Positions 48,968 to 60,005 of a stretch of 64,000 bases of DNA are shown here, one piece after another. The notes under the pieces were generated by a model, which ran no database searches, was not told the origin of the DNA, and saw nothing but the letters and a program-made list of their open reading frames with translations. Every line of letters begins with the position of its first letter. Within the stretch, counting starts at the first letter, position 1. Location: the NCBI GenBank assembly GCA_947359465.1, contig OX375875.1:11067038-11131037 (forward strand), in the 5' to 3' direction. Made by a program: the position numbers and the translations under genes. This DNA is from Metellina segmentata. Taxonomy: Eukaryota; Arthropoda; Arachnida; Araneae; Tetragnathidae.

Positions 48968-49206
48968 GCCGTATTAACATAGGAATGTCCAGACTAGAAA
49001 AAATAAAACCGTATTAATATAGAGTTATCAAGACATGGAAAAATAAAAGCGTATTAACAAAGTTATGACCAGACAAGACAAATAAAATCGTATTAACATT
49101 GGGATATCTAGACATGAAAAAATGAAACCGCATTAATAAAGATATTCAGACAAGAAAACTGAAACCATATTATTATAGGGATAAACAGACACGAAAAAAT
49201 AAAATT
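48968..49206 (+). repeat. degenerate 40-bp minisatellite, about 6 units
   Basis: gtattaa recurs at 48971, 49011, 49051 and 49090, with gcattaa at 49130 and a last decayed unit near 49168. Each is followed by an agaca-gaaaaaataaa-like half. The period is 38-40 bp. Non-coding. Confidence 0.88.
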
Positions 49207-50602
49207 GAAAATTAAATCGAGAGGCACTTCTTCTAGTGATCACAACGTTGAGAAACTAATTGTAAGTGTGAACTGTAGCTAACAAAATATATATTGTATA
49301 TTTGCTGTCTTTCTCCAATGCTTCTCTTGACCAACTAAGTGGCAGATAATAGCTATGATTACTATACCACAGTTAGATAGCAACATCCCTTTGTGAAAAT
49401 ACGTTTACTTTCCCTAGATCTTTCAAGTTCGTCTATAAAGTTTTGAAACACCCTGTATACCAAACTCAGTGTTCAGAATATCCCTAATGAAGTTCGTCGT
49501 TACTATAGATTTGGTGATACGCATTTTTCACAAAATTTATTTTGCATTTTCCAGAAAAATATTCGTTTAGCGATCGAAACGGACTAATTATTACATTTTT
49601 GATACTAATAAAATGTTTAAATCTCAAGGGTTAAACACAACTCCAAAAATAAAAAAACCCATCGTATTCCCATGGTATTTCAACTCATAATAACACGTTC
49701 GAAATGATGTATTGTGAGAGTAGAATAGAAGAACTCATAAAGCGAACGCATAAAAATACTGTGGTAACAAGACAGACATAACCACACATAAAATTTGTTT
49801 ATCCAAAAAAAAAACCAAGAAGATATATAGCAGGGAGTTTTGCTTCTAAGAAATATTCCAAAGCACGATCATTAAAAACCTAGAAGAACTCTCCAACCAA
49901 AAATATCATCAACCGGATCTGCATTTAAATCTAAAAATACCCAAATACGCCATTTATTCAAGTTAGTTCTGCGAATGGGTGTTTCATGAAAACCCAACCA
50001 CACTAAATGAGACTAGTAAGCATGTGTAGTAGAAAATAGTTTGGTTCGAATAATGAGGCTTCACTTCAGATAATGAGGTTTCTAAAGAACTGCCGGTAAA
50101 TGCCGATAATGAAATGTCCAATTAACCGAATTGTTTGTATACTCGTGTGTCTAAGAAGAGTAGAGTTCTGATTTTCCTTGGAGTTCACTCGCTGATTTTC
50201 GATTTAAATTTGAGTAGTTAACTACAATAAATGTATGGATTGCTCATTACTCGATACTCAATGTGTTTTCAGTGAACACCAATCATCAGGACCCTCGTTA
50301 GTCTCGAGATCTTTGAGAGCTAGAGCTTCATCGCCAAATAACATGCTATGCTCTGAAGAATTGCTCCCCAATTTGTACAACAGTTGCCGCCATTTTATGA
50401 TTCAAATTACTCAGATAAGTAGTTCTTCACAGCGAAAATAACGATTGGATGTAAGTATTGTTTCTAGTCAAAAATAACTTTGATAACGTAAATGATTAGT
50501 TTTAGACTTTTATCTCTGAATTTTTTGAAAGAAGAGTGGGCTTTTTACTCGAATGGGTAAGTTATATAAAAGTTTATGATTTGCTTGCCTTATATAGGAC
50601 AA
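49207..50602. other. anonymous AT-rich spacer
   Basis: Nothing recognised. The open frame at 50235-50441 resembles no family I know. Confidence 0.45.
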
Positions 50603-51063
50603 TCCACTGCTTAGCCAGCACAGCTTTGCCCGTGACAGTTTTTTTTTGTGGGGTCAGGTGCGACCACTGCTCGCTGATTTTCGCCATCCCTGGTGATTGC
50701 TACGTATCCCCATTTGGTTTGCTTCGCAAATGAACTCCAATGGAAACGCCGTGATGACTTCGAAGTGGCTATTATCAACAACGTAAATCAAAACACTCTA
50801 GAATCGGAAAACTTGGCATGGTTCCAAAGGTATTAGGACGAAAAACGCTTGTGACGTCAGCGATCCAAAATCCGTTCCTTCTTCTTTCGAGGTAGGGGTG
50901 ACGTCACATTTCGGAAAGAAGAACGAAAGGTGAAAAAAACTTATCAATAAATTTTAAAATTCGGGTGCTCACAAAACCCGGTAAAAATTAGTACTACCTT
51001 TGTGCCAAATTAAATTATTGTAAGTGCCATAGATTCGCCAAGACACTTTTATAATAGTAGAGA
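50603..51063 (-). mobile_element. Helitron-like element, family 1, copy 5 (short, about 460 bp)
   Basis: The minus-strand 5' end reads TCTCTACTATTATAAAAG from 51063, with T at 51064. The 3' region has the CACGGGCAAAGC and GTGCTGGCTAAGCAGTGG parts of family 1 but the final CTAG is mutated. It includes GGTTTGCTTCGCAAA near 50716 and CRE octamers at 50852 and 50899. Only about a third of the length of copy 1. Confidence 0.75.
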
Positions 51064-51099
51064 TACTATGCTTCCTTCTCAAAGAAAATGTAGAGTTTG

Positions 51100-51290
51100 G
51101 TAGAGTGGCGGATTAGCAACCAGAGGATAGGGAGTTCGAGATTCGACGCAAAGGAAGACCATCGTGTACATGTGAGCTGGTGTACGTTAAATCTACCATG
51201 GACTAAAATTTCCTCACGTTGGCATGATCTGGAAGTTTAGAGAGTGGGGTGACAGAAAAGATGTTGAGATCGTCATCTGGTACCTTGTGC
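51100..51290 (+). mobile_element. SINE, head type 2, 3'-truncated
   Basis: ggattagcaaccagagg, gagttcgagattcg (B box like), tcgtgtaca-gtgagctgg, gtacgttaaatctaccatgg, ctcacgttggcatg and gagagtggggtgac are in the same order as other type 2 copies. The copy ends soon after gatcgtcatctgg. Confidence 0.72.
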
Positions 51291-52243
51291 TCAATGGGCT
51301 TACACACGAACCGACTTATCATACTGTACAGTAAATGCAACCACTGTTCACAAATTTATATCCGGCATTAGTCTTACACTGTTGAAATTAATGGAAAATG
51401 TGAAGGCGCTAGGTCCATGTTGGAAAGGAATGGTATATATGTAAGTTCCATTTTCAAGAACATTTACCTTTATTATGAATTACAAAGCTAAAGAAATTGC
51501 TTGTCTTAGATGCTACAATAAGTTTCCTTTAAAAATAAAGCATTGAATAGTTTTCGGCACGCAGATTAAATGACGTAATGATTCCCTAGATTCTATCTAA
51601 TCTATAAGTTTGAGGACATTCCATGGTTATGTGCTGCCACATAAAAGAAAAACGGAGTAAAGGACACTGAATCCTGTCCAGTCTGAAACTACGATGGAAT
51701 TACAAAGACCAAGCATTAAAAATAATATTTGTTTCCACAGTGAAGTATATACAAATTTATCACGATAAAGTTAAGCCAATCACAAACAAAATAGAGTTAT
51801 TACACAGGGTTCCAATTAAAATCTATTTCTCTAAAGAATAAATTAACTACCAGCTGATAATACTAGTATTTAACTCTTTTATATTCTGATTCTGTGGTGC
51901 AACTACTCAAATTCACTAGAGGTATACATTTTTCAATAAAGAGCTTCATTAGTAGTTTTTGTTATTTTAGGTTTATGGTAAATTTTTGATACACGAGGGT
52001 TAAATTGATCTGGGAAAAACGTCTATTACTAAACCGGGATTGAAGCCTGTTTAACCAAGGACCATAGCGTTAATTAATGGTATATGAAGAAATCCCCTTA
52101 GTAACTTGGAGTATCTTAAGATACGAAAACTTTGCAGAAAAATAAATACATTATTTCCCAAATTCTTTCGTACATTCTTAAATTTTGTAAACATAACCTT
52201 GAAAAAGAAAGCTATGGATATTTATCTGTCTAATTATTAAAAA
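51291..52243. other. anonymous AT-rich spacer
   Basis: Nothing recognised. Confidence 0.5.
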
Positions 52244-52885
52244 CTAGGGGGCCTGCCCCCTACTCGCTGACGCGCGGCAACCCCCGGAGGATTGCTTCGC
52301 AATCCTCATTGGTTCGCTGCGCGAACCTATGCTCGCTTCGCTCGCCTCAATGAAGACATGTGTCCTAGCAGAAGGGATTGTTTACAAAATATATTTAAAA
52401 ACAAATATTTTTCAAATCTAAATTTGCTGTATTAGAGAAAAGATATATACAGTACCTCTAGAATCAGAATTCAAATGAAAACTTTGAGCAAATTTTGACT
52501 CGAAATATGAGCACTTATTTGGAAACTGAATACCCAGCATGTTGTTTGTTTGTACATTTACCCAGCACTCGAGCCACCCACACTTTTGAGTTGTCGAAAG
52601 TTGTAGTGCAAGCGTCTTGTTGAACTATAATTGTTGGCCATGAAAAGGACCGTTTTTTAAATGACCCTGAAAAGATCCTCCGCTTTCTTTGATTTCTATT
52701 ATAAATTAACTGCAACAGCTCATTAAAATTTCCTTTTTTTTTCCAATAAAATTTCATCCGATAAAACTATAAATTCAATCGATGCGCGAGACTTCTCGAT
52801 AAACAAACAATCGTACAGTGTTGCCAAAACGCGATTACAAATAACGTCTTTTTTGAGTGCCCCGTAAGAGAATTATATATATAGA
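52244..52885 (-). mobile_element. Helitron-like non-autonomous element, family 2, copy 3
   Basis: The minus-strand 5' end reads TCTATATATATAATTCTC from 52885 after an A on that strand. The 3' end has the GGGGGCAGGCCCCCTAG hairpin finishing at 52244, followed by T on that strand. The 3' hairpins are better preserved here than in the other copies: GGATTGC-GAA-GCAATCC, GGTTCGC-GCA-GCGAACC and GAGCGAAGCGAGC. More diverged than copies 1 and 2. Non-coding. Confidence 0.82.
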
Positions 52886-53597
52886 TATAAGTAAGGGCGT
52901 AATCTCAGATTAAATGTCTTACAATTGTTGATTCATTTTTAATGATACGAATTTATTTTACGAAAAATTTCATTTGTAGTGAGTGAGAGTTTTTGTAAGA
53001 AGGCATCGTTTCAAAATAGAATTTGTGAGCCCATATAATTCCCCTTAATTGCGCCATAATTTTTATTGGCATTTGACATTTCAATTGTTTTTTGATATTT
53101 GGTTGCTGAGTTAACGAATCTTATCAAACCGTAATAGTGGATAAATTGTAAATTCAAGCCTTCTAATTTCCGAAAAATATTTGTTCTAAAATTTTCATAA
53201 TTTGAAGGGCTAGTAAGATTTTATCCACACAATGTAAGCGCCTGTTTGAAGTGTCAAGTATAAAGTTTGATACTCAATTTCTCAAATGCTTATTTGTTTG
53301 CGAAAGTTATGTTTCTCTGGCTTACTGTTTAAGAATATTCCGCCATTTTTTGTTCATTTTTAAGGAATGAGTTTTGAATCAAACCGTGCAAAAGTTTTCA
53401 ACACGTTGGCTGCCAAAGCTGATATGGTGCGATGATAGTTATTACGAAGCCGTAGAAATGGTCTTTCTCAGAAGCCAATACCAGAATAGATTGGCGAAAG
53501 CTCAGCCAACAAATTTGCAATTTCATCATCTGTTAGAGGCTTATTAGATTGCATATTTCTTTTTTTTTTGAGGCGTGCAGGCCCTGCAGCTAACCAA
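52886..53597. other. anonymous spacer with a possible transposase N-terminus
   Basis: The minus strand near 53470-53555 reads NKPLTDDEIANLLAELS, which resembles the acidic start of piggyBac-type transposases. Stops follow quickly and no terminal TTAA elements were confirmed. Otherwise nothing recognised. Confidence 0.25.
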
Positions 53598-53786
53598 TAA
53601 CCGCATCGAAAAACAATATTTACAATTGTACAAGGAACACGATGAAGAACAAACCATGTTAATTTCGTAATTTTCTTATTCTTACTTTCTCGGGAAGAAT
53701 CAAGCTAAGAATCCTAGCCTAAGAATGAAGCTAAACAACACAGTTTTCAATCCTGCGGCGGCGGTAAATTTTTTTATATAGGGAGA
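53598..53786 (-). repeat. dispersed repeat, possible Helitron-like 5' end, copy 2
   Basis: The minus strand from 53786 reads TCTCCCTATATAAAAAAATT, then ACCGCCGCCGCAGGATTG, matching 48265-48437, with one extra ~20-base duplication around cctaagaat near 53705-53730. Further left it diverges from copy 1. Confidence 0.6.
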
Positions 53787-54728
53787 CCAATAAAGCTATA
53801 TATTCAAAAAACCCTGCATACCTTTAGCTTCTAGCTTCTAAAACCCTGCATAACTAGTTTCTAAAATTTAATCCACGCCAATAACTCGCCAACACAACAT
53901 ATAATACTGATTGAAGCGGGGAATAAATGTTTAGGCGCATCGCTTCCCGAGACCAACGCGTGACTGGTTAGTGAGACATCCCTCCACAACACATGCTGGC
54001 GCGTGATTGACTTTCTAGCGTTGACGCTTCATCACGCGCTACCGAGAGATTGGCAGCGAGAGTGTGTTAATACAACAATTAATTGACTTGCAATGTAGTA
54101 GGAAAGAAAGCAATGTAAACTATAAAGTACATTTAGTACAATGAAGTCCCACTGTCTTTCCACAGTCTTCCAAATTTGTGATCCGAACATTTTACGAATA
54201 CTTGTGCATGTAAACGAGGCAGATGGCTCATCACCTCGAAATAAAACAATCTCTTATTAAAGAACGATGATAGGCTGAAGCTCAATACAGAATATAGGTA
54301 TAGCCTTATAACACAGAAGAATTTTATACGATTTCCTATACGTTTTGATAATTTACTGACATTTAATACTTGTTACCTCTACACAAATTGCATAGTGTCA
54401 CGCTATAAGCAATCAGTCAACTTGTGGTCTATCAGTTTCAACTACTGCTAAATTATGCTTAAAATAATATCAATACAATTTATTTAAAGAAATGCTATTT
54501 GAATTTCTATATTATTTCCTTACTTAATATATGATAGAAATAATGTAAATATAAAGCATTAAAACAATTTAAAATGACAAAGAATTGTATAAATGAGGTG
54601 AAAATTAAAGGAATGAAATTGTTGATGTAGTTAATGAATTATTTACATTTAGGTAACATAATAAAGTAGTAAATAACATAATAAAGATTTCTTGAAACTA
54701 AAAAAACCCAGATATAATAAAAACTTAC
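53787..54728. other. anonymous AT-rich spacer
   Basis: Nothing recognised. A less AT-rich patch at 53930-54060 with repeated gcgtga-type words is unexplained. Confidence 0.45.
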
Positions 54729-54960
54729 CTTAACGCTCGCACGTATCTGTTAAACACAAAGGACGGATCTGCAGGAGACCCATTAACACCTCACTATTCA
54801 AATTATGACTGAAAGTAATTCTAAGTGAGCGGGAGGAATAGCCAAGAGCGAGTGTTCGTAGCGCTATTTGGTCTAAAAATATGTAACTAAACTGAACTCC
54901 CACGTACGCCAACCGCTGGAAGGTTAAATAGCACTCGCGCAAGACAACGGAGTTAGAAGA
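54729..54960 (-). other. possible non-coding exon with 5' splice donor
   Basis: On the minus strand, CGTTAAG is followed by GTAAGTTTTTAT, a full match to the AAG/GTAAGT donor consensus, at 54728/54729. The upstream 230 bases are less AT-rich than the neighbourhood and hold a 70-codon frame that ends one base before the donor. It could be an untranslated first exon of a gene running to lower coordinates. A 9-base match can also occur by chance in 64 kb, so this is weak. Confidence 0.2.
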
Positions 54961-55389
54961 ATCGCCGAAGGAATGTAAAATAGAGTTGACCCGTGTACTT
55001 TGTAGTTTCGAATCGTATCCCCTTAGCTTTTTAATATATGTCTATATTTTTTAGCGAGTTGTTTTCTCTATGTAAGCTAATCCATAACCTTTTAGTGCAA
55101 TTTTATAGTCCCAAACACCACCACTGACCTTTGCTCGAAAATTCCTGAAACATCTGCCCAAGCCGCGTTGATTTCTTGAACAGCCGTCCCGTTTGTTTTG
55201 AGTGCAAGTGATTTTTACCTGACTCAATAAAAACTCTGGTCACAGATAGCTCTGTTGTAGAGCTTGAGCTGATCAGAGGTGTTTCTTTTGTGGTGCTCGT
55301 TTATGGGGTCTCGACCATTGAGTTTTGTTTGCCTGTTATGCAGCACCCACGACATAGGGATGCAAATAGCTATTGTAATATAGTATATA

Positions 55390-55953
55390 CACTACCCAAC
55401 AATAATGCACTAGATGGCAAGATGTGATGGTATAAGGGAAAGAACACTTGCTTTAATAGGGGATGGTCCCCACGTTCTGCAATTACACTAGCGACCTTTC
55501 TGGCATACTTTCAACAAGGTTTTGTTTCACAGCTATGAGTATTTGTGTCCATTTCTGCCAGCAAGAACGTTGCCAGCTCAGCTGTAGATTTCGGACGTGG
55601 TTCCCTGGCCCTTAAGCGTCGCTCTAACGCGTCCCACCATTGTTATATGGGGTTTAGGTCGGGACTCTGAGTAGGCCAGGGAAGACGTTTTGCATCCATA
55701 TCTCGATACCACTACTTGACAGAGGCTGCAACATGACATGGAACGATGTCGTCCTAGAAGTAACATTCGTCCATTCCATAAAATTTGCAGAGCGTAGTAT
55801 GAACCTGATTGTCCAAAATGTTCACGTAGGTGTCGGCGTTCTATCAGGAACAACATGCAAAGGTCCACGGCCATACTACGAGAAACACCCCCAAACAAGT
55901 AGTAGGATTTTATGCAAATCCGCTGGCGTCCGGTCCATTATTGTAGGGTAAAA
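55390..55953 (-). mobile_element. Tc1 deletion derivative, family 2, copy 2
   Basis: The left repeat CACTACCCAACAATAATG follows TA at 55388-55389. The right repeat, reversed, contains CTACAATAATGGACCGGACG, but its last bases are mutated. The minus strand keeps MDRT, LLVWGCF and the later transposase blocks in broken frames. Nearly the same length as 45498-46060 and with the same junction between terminal repeat and transposase. Confidence 0.83.
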
Positions 55954-56570
55954 TAAACGCAACTTATTGTAAATTAGGCTGTTTCGTTGTGTTGACAGGC
56001 ACGCCACTACGGTCCACTACGTTACACCAGACAGTCTTCATCTTCAGGTGAATTAGAAGCCTACTTCGGATCACCATTGTAGTGGTCGGGCTTGCGTTAC
56101 CACATCTGGGATACAGATCGCCATCGCCTGAAAACAAGTTGTTTTACCACCTAAATTATCTTGGGCCCTGCATGAAAAAAAAATGCATGCGGGCCACCCC
56201 CAGAAGAACGCGTGTTTACAGTTCCGTCGAAACCCGGGCCAGAACGACATTAAATCTGCCCTCTGGTTAGAAATGTAATCCGACTTCTTGCTATGGCTGT
56301 AACACACATTCTTTTGAACGATTCCTAGACCCTAAAAAGAAGTCTCGCAACCGTGGACTTCTCATCCCATGTTGCAAGTTTAGCAAGGCAGAATGAAACA
56401 GTGCAATTTGTCCACCAAAAATTTCTTCATGGTAGATTTGGGTTACACTGTAATGTATAATACAGCAACGTGTTAATTTTTTGTTGTGGTGGCTAGGCTA
56501 GCTACACAGATGTCATTGAGATTACCGGGGTGAACTTTCGAAGAGGGGGACGAACTCTCACCAATTGGGG
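55954..56570. other. anonymous spacer
   Basis: Less AT-rich than most of the window, but no gene recognised. The last 15 bases are the target duplication of the SINE that follows. Confidence 0.45.
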
Positions 56571-56886
56571 TAATGGTAATTTCAGTTAACGTCGTACTAG
56601 AGCAACACAACGGGCTATTGACGACGGTCCGGGATCAGTCCCTTAAGCGAAAGATCCGAGGACAACACCTCGTAATTTTGAACCATGGTCAGATGACGAG
56701 CAACACCTTTGCTGGCACCCCACTCTCCAAACTTACACACCAACCCAACGTGAGGACTTTCGGCCACGACAGATTTAAGGTGCACCAGCCGCCTCTACAC
56801 CATACGCTTACAAACATCCATGCCGGACCCGGATTCGAACCAGGAACCTTCCGATCTAGAGGCAACACCTTAACCACTATACCGGT
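56571..56886 (-). mobile_element. SINE, head type 1, complete with target duplication
   Basis: The 15-base sequence tctcaccaattgggg lies on both sides exactly (56556-56570 and 56887-56901), the mark of LINE-driven insertion. On the minus strand the element starts ACCGGTATAGTGGTTAAGG (A-box region), has GGTTCGAATCCGGGTCCGG (B box), the linker GGCTGGTGCACCTTAAATC, the body gagagtggggtgccagc to gggactgatcccggac, and ends in ACGTTAACTGAAATTACCAT. At 316 bp this is the reference copy for the family in this window. tRNA-derived, polymerase III type, non-coding. Confidence 0.93.
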
Positions 56887-56901
56887 TCTCACCAATTGGG
56901 G

Positions 56902-58400
56902 AGATTAGACTAAACCTTTGAGTGGAGCAGACTCATCCTGAAGACTGAGATTTGAGCAAACCTCCTGGTTCCTAGGCAGATTCGAATGATATGCTGTGTC
57001 CTCGTTCTTCAAATTGATGTAAATTTCAAATTTGTAAATAATCTATCTACAAATTACATTTGAAATAAATATTTTATGGTAATGTTCAGTGTTTACGTTT
57101 CTCTACAAACCGGGAATGTTACACCATGCAATGTTTCCGACACATTGAGTGGTGGGATGCCTATCTCCCGACCCTGAACCCTCAGTTTATTCCCCTCTAA
57201 CGGAACGACAACGGAATTCCCATTAACTACATCGAAATGTAATTGAACTCATCACTTAAAAACTAACACACAGTGCTTTGAGTAAATTCTATTGAAAGCA
57301 TCGAAACGTCTACTATGGAAATTAGGCTTTAAACTTAACGATGCCTCCTTTAAACTTCACGATTTATCTTGTAAAAAAACCCCCATTTATTTTTTCCGTA
57401 TAAATCTAATTAATGTTGAAGCCATAATTTATTACCCAGTTTGGGTCTCCCCCCCCGACGTTTAAAGCTCTCTTTCATTTTATAAAAGGATAATTGATGA
57501 AGTCGGTATAAAAAGGGGGTGATGCATGTTGTACACAAAGGAAACCAACCAGTGAGGTTTAGGAAAATTCATTATCCCTTCGAGAACATAATTGTCTTAA
57601 TCGTTATCATTCTAATTACGTGAAACGCAAGATGCTTCGAGCCTTTGAACAAGAACAAAGTTTTTAGATGAGTACTATGTGTAGACTTTCCACACAATTT
57701 AACCACCATTAATCGGTCGATATATTAAATAATCTTTTTTTTTTTTTTACTAGATGATACGTACGACTAAAATTACGTTCAATAAGGTAGGAGCTAATTA
57801 TTTATTAGCTGGAGTGTAATTATTAGATTAAAGTTTCCGTGGACTTCCTCAAGGGGTTTAAATATTTTACACTTGTTCAAGTAAGATATTTTAAAAATCT
57901 TAGTTTAGAGGTAAGTTGGGTCTTATTGGCTGAAGGGCCATACTTTTCCAAGTTGCGTCAAACAGCTTCAAGCAATGGACCAGCTGTTCTTCAGTGAGTA
58001 AACAATCTAGGAATTCCCATTGAGAATGGAGATTGTCGCAAGGGCCATATAACAGAACAGCCATATTTTCCATATTTGTGTACAACCCTATTTGTGCTTG
58101 GCGCAGCTTGGCCATATTTGACCAAGCACAAGAGAGGCAACATCGAAGAAAAAAACATACACACAAGAAAAAATTTTGCGGACACGAAAGGAAGAAATAC
58201 AAATAGGATTAAATTACTGGAATCAAACCTGGGTGGCATAATACTCACATGTTGAGTTGGATGAAATCATATTTTATAAGTAGCCTATCCTAAATAAGCT
58301 CACCTTGATAGGTTTCCTTCAACTTTTTTTCATTAGTTTAAAAATAAAAACTCCAAATATTTATTTTTATTTTTTCCAAATATTTATTTTTATTTTTATT
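56902..58400. other. anonymous spacer
   Basis: Two overlapping minus-strand frames at 57900-58248 resemble no family I can name. Reading one frame then the other gives a longer stretch, which might mean a frameshifted repeat-encoded ORF. No terminal repeats were seen. Confidence 0.4.
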
Positions 58401-58520
58401 GTTCAATTGACCAGGAACAACATGCAAAGGTCCCAGGCCATACGACGAAAAACACCCCCAAACAAGCAGTCGGATTTTACGCAAATCCTCTGGCGTCCGG
58501 TCCATTATTGTAGGGTAATG
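58401..58520 (-). mobile_element. Tc1 deletion derivative, family 2, copy 3 (5' end only)
   Basis: The minus strand from 58520 carries the terminal repeat with CTACAATAATGGACCGGACG, then MDRTPEDLRKIRLLVWGCF in one frame and LGPLHVVPGQLN. It breaks off at 58401 against AT-rich sequence. The TA at 58521-58522 remains. It confirms the repeat-to-transposase junction seen in copies 1 and 2. Confidence 0.85.
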
Positions 58521-58528
58521 TAAGGCCC

Positions 58529-58745
58529 ATCATGGCTTAGTGGGTATGTCCACTGCGCAAGTATGTCCACTGTGCTTTCTATCAATTCATGTCAGGTGCA
58601 TTCCTCCATGGGCGTATTTCTGTCTTCTGTGTAGGTAAAACTTTCATTGTGTGTTTGTCTATGACTTGATGTTGGATGTCGCGCGTCTGGCTCAGCGTGG
58701 AAATATATGGCCCTTGCGCCATAAAGCCCTACACCAACCAACCAT
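58529..58745 (+). mobile_element. possible SINE with ACCAACCAACC tail
   Basis: ATGGCTTAGTGGGTATG resembles an A box, and the element ends ccctacaccaaccaacca, a short tandem tail like those at LINE and SINE 3' ends. No clear B box remains. It begins within 10 bases of the Tc1 fragment. Class uncertain. Confidence 0.45.
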
Positions 58746-59228
58746 TCATAATAGACCTGAACTTATTTAAAGGAGTCTTAGTGGTTTATCAAAATCCACT
58801 TAGTAGCATTTCACATTATTAATAGATATAAACTTACCACTAACCCTTTTCCAATTATCTATCATAGTTCTATACGTAGTGATGCATTAGAGAAAGAGGA
58901 AAGTTGGGCGAGTCTCTGACTCATTCCTAACACTTCCCACTTAAACTTCATTACGAATATTTAACCTATATATGAACTTAAAAGTAAATTATAAACTCAA
59001 GGTGAAGTTTCTGAGGGATGAAATCAATTACTCATTTCTCAACCTGGTAATTAAACTCGAATTAGTCTTGAGGATTTAAACTTTTTGAAATGCCTCAGTG
59101 TCTCGGATGTGTCAATGACATTGTCTGGGGTTTTCGCCCCTCTACTCTTAACTCAATGATAACGAGCAAGTGCGTCAGAGAAATAAAAATAAATGGTGAC
59201 GACATAAAATTATTTCCTAATTTGGCAA
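58746..59228. other. anonymous spacer
   Basis: Nothing recognised. Confidence 0.5.
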
Positions 59229-59530
59229 GGCCCGCTCGGTAGCCCGGTTGGAAGTATAACGAATTAGCAACAGGAGGGATGCGAGTTCGAATCCAATCGA
59301 GGACCGTCGTGTACAAAGGGATGTGATGCACATTGAATCTGTCGTGGCCTCATATGTACTCACGTTGGCGTGGTGAGGAAGTTTGGAGAGTGGAGTGCCA
59401 ACTCAAGTGTTGCCTCATCATCTGACCGTGGTTCAAAATTACGTGGTGTACTCGGACATCTTGGGGGATTGATCCCGGACCGTCACCACAATAGCACGTT
59501 GTGTTGCCCCAGTACGACGTTAGTTAAAAT
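59229..59530 (+). mobile_element. SINE, head type 2, full length
   Basis: GGCCCGCTCGGTAGCCCGG starts the head, GCGAGTTCGAATCCAATC gives a good B box, and tcgtgtacaaagggatgtg and tgaatctgtcgtggcctc form the linker. gaggaagtttggagagtgg then joins the shared body to gggattgatcccggac and ACGACGTTAGTTAAA. Best preserved type 2 copy. Confidence 0.88.
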
Positions 59531-59924
59531 ACCTACGAACCTAAATTGGTTATTGAAAAGCTTTCCAAACCACCTACTTTCTAATCAAATAGTCGGATCA
59601 TGTGAGCACAGCGATAGATCATTTCTCCCAATCACTCGGTTTGGAGATCTAACACGTGGGAGAAAGCACGACTCTTAATCTAGTACTAATTATTGATTGA
59701 CTAATACGAATTACCAAGAGTGATTAACAACACCGGTTTGTGCTTCAATGACCAACCGGTCCAAGTCCATTCCCAAGCCGTTGCATCTGACCTCCGCCTA
59801 CATGCTTCATGAATTTCAGTAGAAAAACTATACATCCGACATATTCACGTATCAGAGCATATTCTGTGAATGTAGGAAACGGTTTGGGATACACAGGAGG
59901 TTAAAATTAAACTGGAAGTAAGGC
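59531..59924. other. anonymous spacer
   Basis: Nothing recognised. Confidence 0.5.
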
Positions 59925-60005
59925 CTCGGTAGGCCAGTTGGCAGAGCAATGGATTAGCAACCGGAGGTTTGTGAATTCGTATCTGGTACGTATCACCACC
60001 CACTG
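59925..60005 (+). mobile_element. SINE head type 2 fragment
   Basis: ggcctcggtaggccagttgg, ggattagcaaccggagg and ttgtgaattcgtatctgg match the type 2 head. The linker and body are absent. Confidence 0.65.
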
